A stretch of 64,000 bases of DNA, from positions 744,001 through 808,000 of the forward strand of contig CAVUFC010000022.1 in assembly GCA_963740605.1 (NCBI GenBank). The letters are read 5' to 3'. Source of the stretch: DASSUW01 sp963740605. GTDB lineage: Bacteria > Actinomycetota > Thermoleophilia > Solirubrobacterales > Solirubrobacteraceae. Position numbers and translations under genes: made by a program. The stretch's first letter is position 1; each line of letters opens with the position of its first letter. The notes under the pieces are model-generated. The model did not search any database and had not been told where the DNA came from. It saw nothing but the letters and a program-made list of their open reading frames with translations. Positions 41,604-49,775 of the stretch are shown in pieces.

Positions 41604-43587
41604 GAGCGACGCGCCTTCCTCCGACCCCCAGGGAGCGATCGGCTTCGACTTCGTCGACCGCCGTGTGGTCGCCGCGGTCGAGCGGGTCGTGGCGACGGAC
41701 CCGAATCCGAGCGACCCGTTCCGCGGCCTCTACATCTCGGACGAGACCGCGCTGCGGCTGACGCAGGGCGATTCCTCGTCGAGCGCCGACGCACGGCTGC
41801 GAACGGCCGCGCGCGCGCTCGGGCTCGACCTGCTCGACACCGCCGTGCTCGGCGTCTGCGCGGCGCCCGAGCTCAACCCGCGCTACGGCCGGCTGTACGC
41901 GTACCTGCAGGACGACGTGACGCGCAAGCTGCCGAGCCCGCGGCTCGTCGGCCACCTGCTCGAGGGCGAGGGCGTGACGTCGGCGGACGTCATGACGTCG
42001 CTCGACCGCGACGCCCCGCTGCGCCGGTCCGGCGCGCTGCGTCTGCTCGGTGACGCGCAGACGCCGCTCGCCGAGCGCCCGATCAAGGTGGCCGACCGGA
42101 TGGCCGCGTACCTGCTCGGCGCCCGGATGGACGAGCTGCCTCCGCCGCCGCGCGTGCGCCTCGTGGCGATGCCGGCGCACGACCCGGGCCGGGACGAGGC
42201 GGTGCGTGCCGTGCGGGCGATGCTCCGGCACGAGACCCGGTTGCCGATCGTCCTCGCCGGGCCGGACGCCGAGTCGCTGCTCGCGAAAGCGCACGAGCGC
42301 CCGCTCGCCGTCGTGCACGTGCGGGAGCTCGAGCAGCGCGACACGATGGCCGACGCGATGCTCGTGTCGGCCATGGAGGGCCGGCAGCTCGTGTTCGAGG
42401 GGCTCGAGGACCTCGACCCGGGCGAGCGTGCACGCGTGCTGCGCACGGTCGACGAGCGCGACGAGCGGGTCGTGATCGCCGCGCCGAACCGGACGGCGGC
42501 GCTCGCCCTCGGGGACCGGACCGTCCTGCTGGTCGACGCACCGCCGCCGACGTTCGGCGAGCGCAGCCAGGCGTGGGCCGACCTCACCGGCGCGGCCGCG
42601 ACCGACGACGTCGCCGCCAAGTTCCGGCTATCGATCGGACAGATCGTCGAGGCGGCGGAGGTCGCCCGCCTGGCCGCGACCGCCGCCGGCCGCGAGGTCC
42701 CTGTCGCCGAGGAGCTCGACCTCGGCGCGCGCCAGGCGTCGTCGTCGCGGCTCGGCGAGCTGGCGGCGCGCCTGGAGCCCGGCTTCCGCTGGGACGACCT
42801 CGTGATGCCCGAGCGCCAGCGCGAGCTGCTCCAGTCGATCTCGTCGTATCTGCGGCATCGCGACCGCGTGCTCTCGGACTGGGGCTACGAGCGGGCGGTC
42901 GCCCGCACGCAGGGCCTGAAGGTGCTGTTCGCCGGCGACTCCGGCACCGGCAAGACGATGGCCGCCCAGGTGCTCGCCGCGCAGCTCGGGCTGGAGATCT
43001 TCCGCGTCGACCTCGCGACGATCGTGTCCAAGTACATCGGGGAGACCGAGAAGAACCTCGACCGGATCTTCAACGCCGCCGAGGGCTCGAACGCGATCCT
43101 CTTCTTCGACGAGGCCGACGCGCTGTTCGGGAAGCGCTCGGAGGTCTCCGACTCGCACGACCGCTACGCGAACATCGAGGTCGCGTACCTGCTGCAGAAG
43201 ATGGAGGGGTACGCGGGCGCGGTGATCCTCGCCACCAACTTCCGCCGCAACATCGACGACGCGTTCGTGCGCCGGCTCGACTTCGTGATCGACTTCCCGT
43301 TCCCGGAGGCCGAAGACCGCCGCCGGCTCTGGGAGCTGCTGCTGCCGGCCGAGGCGCCGGTCGCGGACGACATCGACCTCGACTTCCTCGCCGAGCGCTT
43401 CAAGCTGTCGGGCGGCGCGATCCGCAACTGCTCGTTGTCGGCGGCGTTCCAGGCGGCCGACGACGGCGGCGTGATCGCGATGCGGCATCTCGTGCGAGCG
43501 GTCGCGCAGGAGTACGGCAAGCAGGGCCGGCTGACGCTCGAGGCCGACTTCGAGCACTTCCACGAGCTGATCCGGGGGCCGGGCTGA
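41602..43587 (+). CDS. AAA+ ATPase of the contractile-injection-system (eCIS) type
   Basis: 661 aa. The first about 380 residues include an N-terminal helical domain and a degenerate first ATPase-like region. The C-terminal AAA+ module has Walker A GDSGTGKT (445-452), Walker B AILFFDEADALFG (Asp503), the family-specific GKRSEVSDSHDRYANIEVAYL stretch (in two parts GKRSEVSDSHD and NIEVAYLLQKME), sensor 1 ATNFRRN and Arg-finger region FVRRLDF. This is the ATPase regularly found with DUF4157 proteins in eCIS loci. Its stop shares one base with the next ATG (TGATG). Confidence 0.92.
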   Translation: MSDAPSSDPQGAIGFDFVDRRVVAAVERVVATDPNPSDPFRGLYISDETALRLTQGDSSSSADARLRTAARALGLDLLDTAVLGVCAAPELNPRYGRLYAYLQDDVTRKLPSPRLVGHLLEGEGVTSADVMTSLDRDAPLRRSGALRLLGDAQTPLAERPIKVADRMAAYLLGARMDELPPPPRVRLVAMPAHDPGRDEAVRAVRAMLRHETRLPIVLAGPDAESLLAKAHERPLAVVHVRELEQRDTMADAMLVSAMEGRQLVFEGLEDLDPGERARVLRTVDERDERVVIAAPNRTAALALGDRTVLLVDAPPPTFGERSQAWADLTGAAATDDVAAKFRLSIGQIVEAAEVARLAATAAGREVPVAEELDLGARQASSSRLGELAARLEPGFRWDDLVMPERQRELLQSISSYLRHRDRVLSDWGYERAVARTQGLKVLFAGDSGTGKTMAAQVLAAQLGLEIFRVDLATIVSKYIGETEKNLDRIFNAAEGSNAILFFDEADALFGKRSEVSDSHDRYANIEVAYLLQKMEGYAGAVILATNFRRNIDDAFVRRLDFVIDFPFPEAEDRRRLWELLLPAEAPVADDIDLDFLAERFKLSGGAIRNCSLSAAFQAADDGGVIAMRHLVRAVAQEYGKQGRLTLEADFEHFHELIRGPG

Positions 43588-44771
43588 TGCCGCGGCGGTT
43601 GGGGTCAGACCCCTGGCGGCGTGATGACGATCGCCCGGCCGAGCTCGGGTCTGACCCTGAGCACGAGCCGATCGACTCCGGCACGATCAACGCGCTCCGC
43701 CACGGCGACCCGCACGCCCGTGCTCAGACGTTGCTGCGCATGCAGCGGCTGCACGGCAACGAGGCCGTGCAGCGCGTGATCCGCGCGCTCCAGGTCACCG
43801 ACGCGGGCCGCGACGCGCGCATCCAGTCGATCGGCGAGCGCGCGCAGGAGCCCGTGCCGTCGGACCGGCTCGAGAAGGCCGCGCTGTACCGCGAGGCGGT
43901 GGCCGCCGAGCTCGACGCCTCGCCCGCCGCCTCCAAGACCGAGCGCGAGCTCGTGCAGGACAACGTCAACACGGTCGGGCAGATCTTCAGCAACTACCAG
44001 GCGGCGCTGCACCTGTTCGAGGAGGCGGTGCGCAGCGGATACGGCGAGACGGTCCCGCGCGCGCTGGCGATCGAGGTGCTGCGCGAGGCCGCGCACGACG
44101 TGTTCGCGCCGGTGCTCGAGGCGTGCGTCGGGGTCGCGCCCGGGCTCGAGGATCTCGTCCTCGAGAGCATGGGCAGGGTCGACGAGGTGCGCGAGGTCGA
44201 GCGGCGCGAGGCCGGGCAGAGTGCGCCGGCACACGCGCTGCGCAACCTCGTGATCGCGGAGCGCCAGCGCGTGGCGATCACGCACAGCCGGCTGATCAAG
44301 CGCCAGGTGTCGCTGATGGCGGCGGGTGAGGAGCGCTCGTCGCGCACGACGCTGATCGCGGCCGCGCAGCGCCTCGACGATCTCGAGACCGGGTCGCACT
44401 CGGCGGGCGCGTTGTTCAAGCTGCTGTTCGCCCGCTGGCAGGACGTGTTGCGCGGCCGGGCGGCGGTGAGCATCGTGATCGACGAGCACTGGACGGTCCT
44501 GCGCGCCCACATCGCTGTGCCGGAAGGCCGGCGGCTGGCTTCGCAGCTGCTCGCCGACGGCGGCGGCCTGTTCGATCTCAACCAGCTGCACCTGACGCGC
44601 CACGTCGTCTGGCAGGCGTCCGACCTCGGGCGCTGCGAGGCGTTCCTCTCCCCCGACGGCAAGCCGGTCCGGCTGGACCGCAACGAGGCCGGCGCGGCGT
44701 TCTTCGACGACTTCCAGCGGCGCCTGCGGGAAGACGGGCTCCCGCGCACGAAGGTACTCTCCGGCGACTGA
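43587..44771 (+). CDS. Unknown helical protein in the DUF4157/AAA+ operon
   Basis: 394 aa, no domain recognised. After an N-terminal stretch encoded by a palindromic repeat (residues about 5-25), it has LLRMQRLHGNEAVQRVIRAL (Gly57-Asn58), the motif shared with the two DUF4157-locus neighbours. The rest is mainly long amphipathic helices (RELVQDNVNTVGQIFSNYQA, LVIAERQRVAITHSRLIKRQ) and ends with a mixed region RWQDVLRGRAAVSIVIDEHW. Coupled to the ATPase and the helicase by TGATG overlaps on both sides. Possibly the ATPase's substrate or adaptor. Confidence 0.75.
   Translation: MPRRLGSDPWRRDDDRPAELGSDPEHEPIDSGTINALRHGDPHARAQTLLRMQRLHGNEAVQRVIRALQVTDAGRDARIQSIGERAQEPVPSDRLEKAALYREAVAAELDASPAASKTERELVQDNVNTVGQIFSNYQAALHLFEEAVRSGYGETVPRALAIEVLREAAHDVFAPVLEACVGVAPGLEDLVLESMGRVDEVREVERREAGQSAPAHALRNLVIAERQRVAITHSRLIKRQVSLMAAGEERSSRTTLIAAAQRLDDLETGSHSAGALFKLLFARWQDVLRGRAAVSIVIDEHWTVLRAHIAVPEGRRLASQLLADGGGLFDLNQLHLTRHVVWQASDLGRCEAFLSPDGKPVRLDRNEAGAAFFDDFQRRLREDGLPRTKVLSGD
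43602..43657. repeat. Palindromic repeat inside a coding sequence (copy 2)
   Basis: GGGTCAGACCC (43602-43612) and GGGTCTGACCC (43647-43657), 11-bp arms and a 34-nt loop. Same core as the element at 6415-6457. Both copies are read as Gly-Ser-Asp-Pro. Confidence 0.85.
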
Positions 44772-46810
44772 TGGCGGCGGATCCGGAGGTGGTCGAGGAG
44801 CAGGCGCACCTCGACCAGACCTACGCGGCCTACGACGCGCTGATCGACGTCCTGTCGGTCAGCCGCCGCGACCGCCACGGCGACGTGTTCACCGAGGAGG
44901 TGCTCGAGCAGATGCGGCTCGAGCGGCTGCGCGCGTACACGAGCGCGAGCGGCCCGCTGTACTTCGGGCGGATCGACCGCGACGACGGCTCGCGGCTCTA
45001 CGTCGGCCGGCACGCGGTCGCCGACGCGCACGCCGAGCTGCTGGCGATCAACTGGCGCGCTCCCGCCGCCGAGCCGTTCTACGCGGCGACCACCGCAGAC
45101 CCGCGCGGCGTCACTCGCCGGCGCCGGCTCGACATCGAGGACCGTTCAGTCGTCGGGTTCGTGGACGAGCAGCTCGCGACGGGCGAGCACGACCACCTCA
45201 CCGACGCGATCGTCGAGGACATCACGCGCATGCGCGTCGGCGAGATGCGGCAGATCATCTCGACGATCACGCCCGAGCAGTACGCGCTGATCACGCAGCA
45301 GATCGAGGGCACGCTCGTCGTGCAGGGCGGGCCGGGGACGGGCAAGACCGCGGTCGGACTGCACCGGGCGGCGTGGCTCCTGTACGCCGACCGCCAGCTC
45401 GCGCGCGAGGGCGTGCTCGTGGTCGGGCCGAACCGCGTCTTCATCACCTACATCTCGCAGGTGCTGCCCGCGCTCGGCGAAGCCAGCGTGGAGCAGCGGG
45501 CGATCGACGCGCTGGTGTCCGGTCGCCCGTGGGCGTCGGGCGAGAGCGAGGAGCGCGCGACGCTGCTCGGGTCCGGGCGGATGGCGGTGCTGCTGCGACG
45601 GTTGCTGTGGGAGCGGGTCGGCGCGCCGGAGGGGCCGATGACGATGGAGGTCGGGCGCGTCCCGGTCGTCGCGACGCCGGCCCAGGTGTCGGAGCTGATC
45701 GAGGAGGCGCGCGACCGGCGCACCTACGAGCTCGGCCGCGAGCGCTTCCGGGTGCGGCTCGCCGACCGGCTGGCCACGCAGGTCGTCGAGGGGTCGCGGG
45801 CGGGGCGCGCTCTCGATCACGAGACGGTGCTGTCGGCGGTCCGGTCCGAGCGCGACTACCAGCGGCTGGTCGCCAAGTGCTGGCCGCGGCAGACGCCCGA
45901 GGCGCTGGTCGCGGCGCTGTTCAAGAACCGCCGCCGCCTGACCGATGCGGGCGGCGACCTGCTGTCGCCCGAGGAGATCGACCTGCTGCTCTCGATCAAG
46001 CCGGCTTCGTCCCGCGCGGACATGAAGCACAGCGAGTTCGCGCTGCTCGACGAGGCGCGCGGGCTGATCGACCCCGAGCTGCGCACATTCGGGCACGTCG
46101 TCGTCGACGAAGCGCAGAACCTGTCGCCGATGGAGCTGCGGATGGTCGTCCGCCGCGCGCGGCGACAGTCGATGACGATGCTCGGCGACATCGCCCAGCG
46201 CACGGCCGAGGCGCGGCTCTCGACCTGGGAAGCCGTGCTGCGCGATGCCGGCGTCGACCGCCTCGAGATCGAGGAGCTCCTGATCTCCTACCGCGTGCCC
46301 GACGACTTCCTGCGCATCGCCTCCGCCTTGTCTCCGGATGCGGCCGTGCCGCGGGGCGTGCGCGAGGCGCCGTGGCCGGCGGTCTCCGTGGAGACCTCTC
46401 CCGACGGCGTTGGCGTCGTCGCGTTCGAGCTCGCTGCGCGGATGGCCGCCGACGTCGGCTCGGTCGGCGTCGCCGCTCCGGAGTCCGCGCGCGCCGTCGT
46501 CGACGAGGCGTTCGGCCAGGCCCACGCCGAGGACCGCGACGACGGCCTCTCGACCGGCGTCAACCTCCTCGGGCTCGGCGCGATCAAGGGCCTCGAGTTC
46601 GACGCCGCCGTCGTCATCGAGCCGGCCGCGGTCCTCGCCGAGCAGCCCGACGGCGGCCGCGGCGGGCTCTACACGGCCCTGACCCGCTCCACCCGCGCGC
46701 TCGCGGTGGTGCACTCCCAGCCGCTCCCCTTCTCCGCGCCCGACCTGCAGGCCGTCTCCGCCGCCGACCCCGCCTCGGCGTGGGCGGCGGGCCGGAGAAC
46801 GGCGCATTGA
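44771..46810 (+). CDS. HelD/HelR-type UvrD-superfamily helicase-like ATPase
   Basis: 679 aa. An N-terminal coiled-coil region (VVEEQAHLDQTYAAYDALID), then LYVGRHAVAD and LLAINWRAPAAEPFYAA, the HelD-specific segment. Walker A GGPGTGKTAVGLHRAAWLLY, motif II VVVDEAQNLSPMEL, Q-x-x-R-like motif III MLGDIAQR and motif IV-VI remnants (VNLLGLGAIKGLEFDAAVV, YTALTRSTRALAVV). HelD proteins dissociate stalled RNA polymerase, and actinobacterial HelR members confer rifamycin tolerance. TGATG-coupled to the unknown protein, so co-expressed with the DUF4157-type ATPase. Confidence 0.88.
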   Translation: MAADPEVVEEQAHLDQTYAAYDALIDVLSVSRRDRHGDVFTEEVLEQMRLERLRAYTSASGPLYFGRIDRDDGSRLYVGRHAVADAHAELLAINWRAPAAEPFYAATTADPRGVTRRRRLDIEDRSVVGFVDEQLATGEHDHLTDAIVEDITRMRVGEMRQIISTITPEQYALITQQIEGTLVVQGGPGTGKTAVGLHRAAWLLYADRQLAREGVLVVGPNRVFITYISQVLPALGEASVEQRAIDALVSGRPWASGESEERATLLGSGRMAVLLRRLLWERVGAPEGPMTMEVGRVPVVATPAQVSELIEEARDRRTYELGRERFRVRLADRLATQVVEGSRAGRALDHETVLSAVRSERDYQRLVAKCWPRQTPEALVAALFKNRRRLTDAGGDLLSPEEIDLLLSIKPASSRADMKHSEFALLDEARGLIDPELRTFGHVVVDEAQNLSPMELRMVVRRARRQSMTMLGDIAQRTAEARLSTWEAVLRDAGVDRLEIEELLISYRVPDDFLRIASALSPDAAVPRGVREAPWPAVSVETSPDGVGVVAFELAARMAADVGSVGVAAPESARAVVDEAFGQAHAEDRDDGLSTGVNLLGLGAIKGLEFDAAVVIEPAAVLAEQPDGGRGGLYTALTRSTRALAVVHSQPLPFSAPDLQAVSAADPASAWAAGRRTAH

Positions 46811-46827
46811 AGGAGGGCGCGGGAGGC

Positions 46828-46954
46828 AGCATTTCGTCGCAATCGCGCGTCGCATCTCCGCGCGTGTGACGTTCGTCCCCTATAGCGAGCATTTCGTCGC
46901 ACGGGCGTGGCCGCCTGCGGCGATTGCTACGAAATGCTCCCTCGCCGCCCTACC
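46828..46954 (+). repeat. 127-bp interspersed repeat, copy A
   Basis: Contains AGCATTTCGT twice direct (46828, 46888) and once inverted (46929-46938), plus CCCCTATAGCGAGC. Copy B at 54018-54144 is its reverse complement, same length, about 19 mismatches and no gaps in my hand alignment. Begins 18 bp after the helicase stop; its last bases cover the stop codon of the GH130-like gene. Confidence 0.85.
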
Positions 46955-48011
46955 CGGCCGCAGTTCGCCGGTCCAGTCGCGCGACGCCGATGTGGGTGTC
47001 GGCCATCCCGTAGAACACGTACGATACGCCCTCGATCTCCTCGATCGCCGTCGGGAAGACCACGTTGGGCACGGTCCCGGAGCGCTCCTCCTCGGACTCC
47101 GGCGAGAGCAGCGGCTCCGCGGTTCGCGCCAGCACCCGCGAGGGGTCATCCGGGTCGAGCAGCAGAGCGCCCGCCTCATAGCGCACGCTCTGCTGCTGGT
47201 CCCAGCCCGCGACCATCTCGCCGGTGACGCCGTGGTGGATGCACAGCCAGCCCTCGTCGACCCGCACCGGCGGCGGGCCGGCGCCGATCTTCAGCGCCTC
47301 GAACTCGTACTCGCTCATCGCGACCAGCCGGTGCCCGCGGAGGTGCGTGAGCGCGGACAGGTCGGCGCCGACGAGGTCCACCGGGACGTAAGAGATCCAG
47401 ATGCCGGGGCGATCGTCCTCGATCCCGGCGGGCAGGTAAGTCGTCTCGCCCGGGCGGATCCACGAGAGGTCCCACATCGGACGGTGCAGCATCGCGAAGC
47501 AGGGCTCGCCGTACGGCCCCGGCACCGGCTCCGGGAACCACACGCAGTCCTTGTTCGGGAACATGTTGAGGTCGGTGTCGAGCTCGGGCTGGTAGTCGAA
47601 GTGCAGCGGCCCGAGCCGGAGCCAGCTCATGAGGTCGGTCGAGACCGCGAGGGCGGGCTTCGGCCCGAGCGGTCCGTGCGCCACGTACGTCATCAGGTGC
47701 ACGCCGAGCCTCGGGACCCACGTCACGCGCGGGTCCTCCACGCCGCTGTGGCCGGCGCCGCGCTCCCAGCCCGCATCCGGCTCGAGCACGATGCCGCGGC
47801 GCTCGACACCGACGGGCACGCCGTCGCGGACGACGACCTCGGCGAGCCCGACGCGGGAGACGTTGCCGGTCGCCACCAACCGCGGCAGGAGGTGCAGCCG
47901 CCCGTCAGGCGTCCGCCCGGACGCCGGGTTCAGGACCCCTTCGTCCTCGCGCGGATCGCCGTCCGGCGACATCACCGGCCCGAGCCGCGTCATCGTGAAC
48001 GGGAGCGTCAC
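46950..48011 (-). CDS. GH130-family-like glycosidase/phosphorylase (beta-mannoside type)
   Basis: 353 aa, five-bladed propeller fold. Family landmarks: MTRLGPVMSPDGDPREDEGV near the N-terminus, GVEDPRVTWVPRLG (catalytic Asp region), NMFPNKDCVWFPEP, and YEAGALLLDPDDPSRVLART with a C-terminal PTAIEEIEGVSYVFYGMAD. GH130 enzymes phosphorolyse or hydrolyse beta-1,2/1,4-mannosides. Last gene of the minus-strand ABC operon; GTG start 4 bp after the permease stop. Confidence 0.85.
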   Translation of the reverse strand: MTLPFTMTRLGPVMSPDGDPREDEGVLNPASGRTPDGRLHLLPRLVATGNVSRVGLAEVVVRDGVPVGVERRGIVLEPDAGWERGAGHSGVEDPRVTWVPRLGVHLMTYVAHGPLGPKPALAVSTDLMSWLRLGPLHFDYQPELDTDLNMFPNKDCVWFPEPVPGPYGEPCFAMLHRPMWDLSWIRPGETTYLPAGIEDDRPGIWISYVPVDLVGADLSALTHLRGHRLVAMSEYEFEALKIGAGPPPVRVDEGWLCIHHGVTGEMVAGWDQQQSVRYEAGALLLDPDDPSRVLARTAEPLLSPESEEERSGTVPNVVFPTAIEEIEGVSYVFYGMADTHIGVARLDRRTAAG

Positions 48012-48015
48012 CCGA

Positions 48016-48852
48016 TCACCCCTTCACCGCGGAGCCGAGGTTGGAGGCCTCGAAGCGCCGCTGGAAGATGAGGAACAACGCGACAGCCGGCGCGGCCAGC
48101 ACGACGGCACCGGCGAGGATCGCGCCGAACGGGTTCGTCGCACGAGCGGACACGGTGTCGATGTAGTTCGCCAGCGACACGGCGAGCGGCTGCATGTGTT
48201 GCTCCTTGGTCACGAGGAAAGGCCACAGGAACTCGTTCCACGGGCCGATGAAGGTCAGCAGAACGGCGGTGAGAATCGCCGGCTTCGCCAGCGGCACCGC
48301 GATGCGCCACAGGATCGACAACTCACCCGCGCCGTCGATCCGCGCGGCATCGAACAGCTCGCGCGGCAGTTGCAGGAAGAACTGCCGGAACACGAACACC
48401 GCCGTCGAGTTGATCGCAAACGGCAGGATCATCCCGAGGTAGCTGTCGGCCAGCCCGTAGTCGCGCACGATCAGCACGTACAGCGGGATCATCAGCAGCT
48501 GAAACGGGATGACCAGCACCAGCAGCACGCCGGCGAAGACAGCACCGCGGCCGCGGAAGCGCAGCACCGCCAGCGCGTAGCCGGCGAGCAGGCCGAAGAT
48601 CACCGTGAACAGGATCACGCCGCCGGTGAACACGCCGGAGTTGACCAGCGTGCGGCCGAGCGAGATCGAGCCGTTGATCTGCTCGTAGTTGTGCAGCGTG
48701 AGGTTGCTCGGCTTCGGGAACGCGCCTGCGAGACCGGTGTCGGGCTTCTCCTGCAGCGACCCGATGAGCATGTAGTAGAAGGGGAAGAGGAACGCCAGGG
48801 CCCCGATCAGGAGCACGACGATCCGCACGCGTCGGTGGGTCATGTCAGTCAC
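48016..48852 (-). CDS. Carbohydrate ABC transporter permease, MalG type
   Basis: 278 aa, six hydrophobic helices. The EAA loop that contacts the ATPase is LFDAARIDGAGELSILWRIA, followed by VPLAKPAILTAVLLTF. GTG at 48852 overlaps the upstream permease by 8 bp; an ATG at 48843 is an alternative start just after its stop. No ATPase gene is in this operon, so a shared MsmX/MalK-type ATPase elsewhere must energise it. Confidence 0.92.
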   Translation of the reverse strand: MTDMTHRRVRIVVLLIGALAFLFPFYYMLIGSLQEKPDTGLAGAFPKPSNLTLHNYEQINGSISLGRTLVNSGVFTGGVILFTVIFGLLAGYALAVLRFRGRGAVFAGVLLVLVIPFQLLMIPLYVLIVRDYGLADSYLGMILPFAINSTAVFVFRQFFLQLPRELFDAARIDGAGELSILWRIAVPLAKPAILTAVLLTFIGPWNEFLWPFLVTKEQHMQPLAVSLANYIDTVSARATNPFGAILAGAVVLAAPAVALFLIFQRRFEASNLGSAVKG

Positions 48853-49771
48853 GCTCCAGCAGTCGGCGGGTAACCCAGGAGAGCAGCAGCACGAGGACGA
48901 CGAGGATCACGCCGATCGCCGCCGCGATGTCCGGCTCGCCCTGCTCGATCCCTTTCTGGTACATCAACAGCACCGGCGTCGTCGACGCGCCGTCCGGGCC
49001 GCCCCCGCCGGTCAGCAGGTACGGCTCCGTGAACAGGTTCGCGCCCGTGATCGTGGCCAGGATCACGACCAGCGTCGTCGCCGGCCGCACGCCCGGCACG
49101 GTCACCGCGCGGAACGCGCGCCAGCGCGTCGCGCCGTCGACCGCGGCCGCGTCGTACAGCTCGCGCGGCACGTTCTGCAGCGCGGCGAGGTAGAGCAGGA
49201 TGAAGAACCCCAGTTGCTTCCAGGCCACGAAGACGGCGATCAGCGGCATCGCCAGCGTCCCGTTGACGAGCCAGGAGGGGTTGGGCGCGAGCGGGCCGAG
49301 AATCGAGTTGACCAGGCCGTTCGAGCTGAACAGGAACAGCCACACGCTGACGAGCGCGACGCTCGCGGTGACGTACGGCACGTAGAACGCGCCGCGGAAG
49401 AACGCGCGCCACGGCAGCGCCGCGTTCAGCGCGATCGCCAGCCCGAGCGCCAGTCCGACGGTCAGCGGCACGTTGATGACGAGGAAGATCCCGATGTTCA
49501 GGAACGACCGGCGCACGGCGCTGTCGCTGAGCACGGTCGAGAAGTTGTCGAGGCCCACGAACGGCCGGTCGACGACCGCCCCGGGCGCTGTGAAGAAGTA
49601 GTCGTGCACCGACATGTAGACGGAGAACCCCGCCGGGTAGGCGAAGATCGCCGCCAGGAACACCAGGTACGGGGCGCTGAACAGCCACCCGAGCACCCCG
49701 CTCCCCAGCGTCCGTCGGCGCCGCGGGCGACGGGAGCGAATCGCCCCCGCCGCTGTCGTGGTCGCGGCCAT
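48845..49771 (-). CDS. Carbohydrate ABC transporter permease, MalF type
   Basis: 308 aa. A basic N-terminal tail (SRRPRRRRTLG) precedes six helices; the EAA loop is LYDAAAVDGATRWRAFRAVT. The segment SVHDYFFTAPGAVVDRPFVG is the extracytoplasmic loop typical of MalF/UgpA-type proteins. It lies 4 bp downstream of the binding-protein gene and pairs with the MalG-type protein. Confidence 0.92.
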   Translation of the reverse strand: MAATTTAAGAIRSRRPRRRRTLGSGVLGWLFSAPYLVFLAAIFAYPAGFSVYMSVHDYFFTAPGAVVDRPFVGLDNFSTVLSDSAVRRSFLNIGIFLVINVPLTVGLALGLAIALNAALPWRAFFRGAFYVPYVTASVALVSVWLFLFSSNGLVNSILGPLAPNPSWLVNGTLAMPLIAVFVAWKQLGFFILLYLAALQNVPRELYDAAAVDGATRWRAFRAVTVPGVRPATTLVVILATITGANLFTEPYLLTGGGGPDGASTTPVLLMYQKGIEQGEPDIAAAIGVILVVLVLLLSWVTRRLLERD

Positions 49772-49775
49772 CGGT

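Noticed and set aside
40623..46810. Complete extracellular contractile injection system
   Set aside because: No sheath, tube, baseplate, spike or tape-measure gene found on either strand within the window.
46866..48071. 401-codon plus-strand frame opposite the GH130-like gene
   Set aside because: Begins inside repeat A and then is antisense to a recognisable glycosidase family protein.
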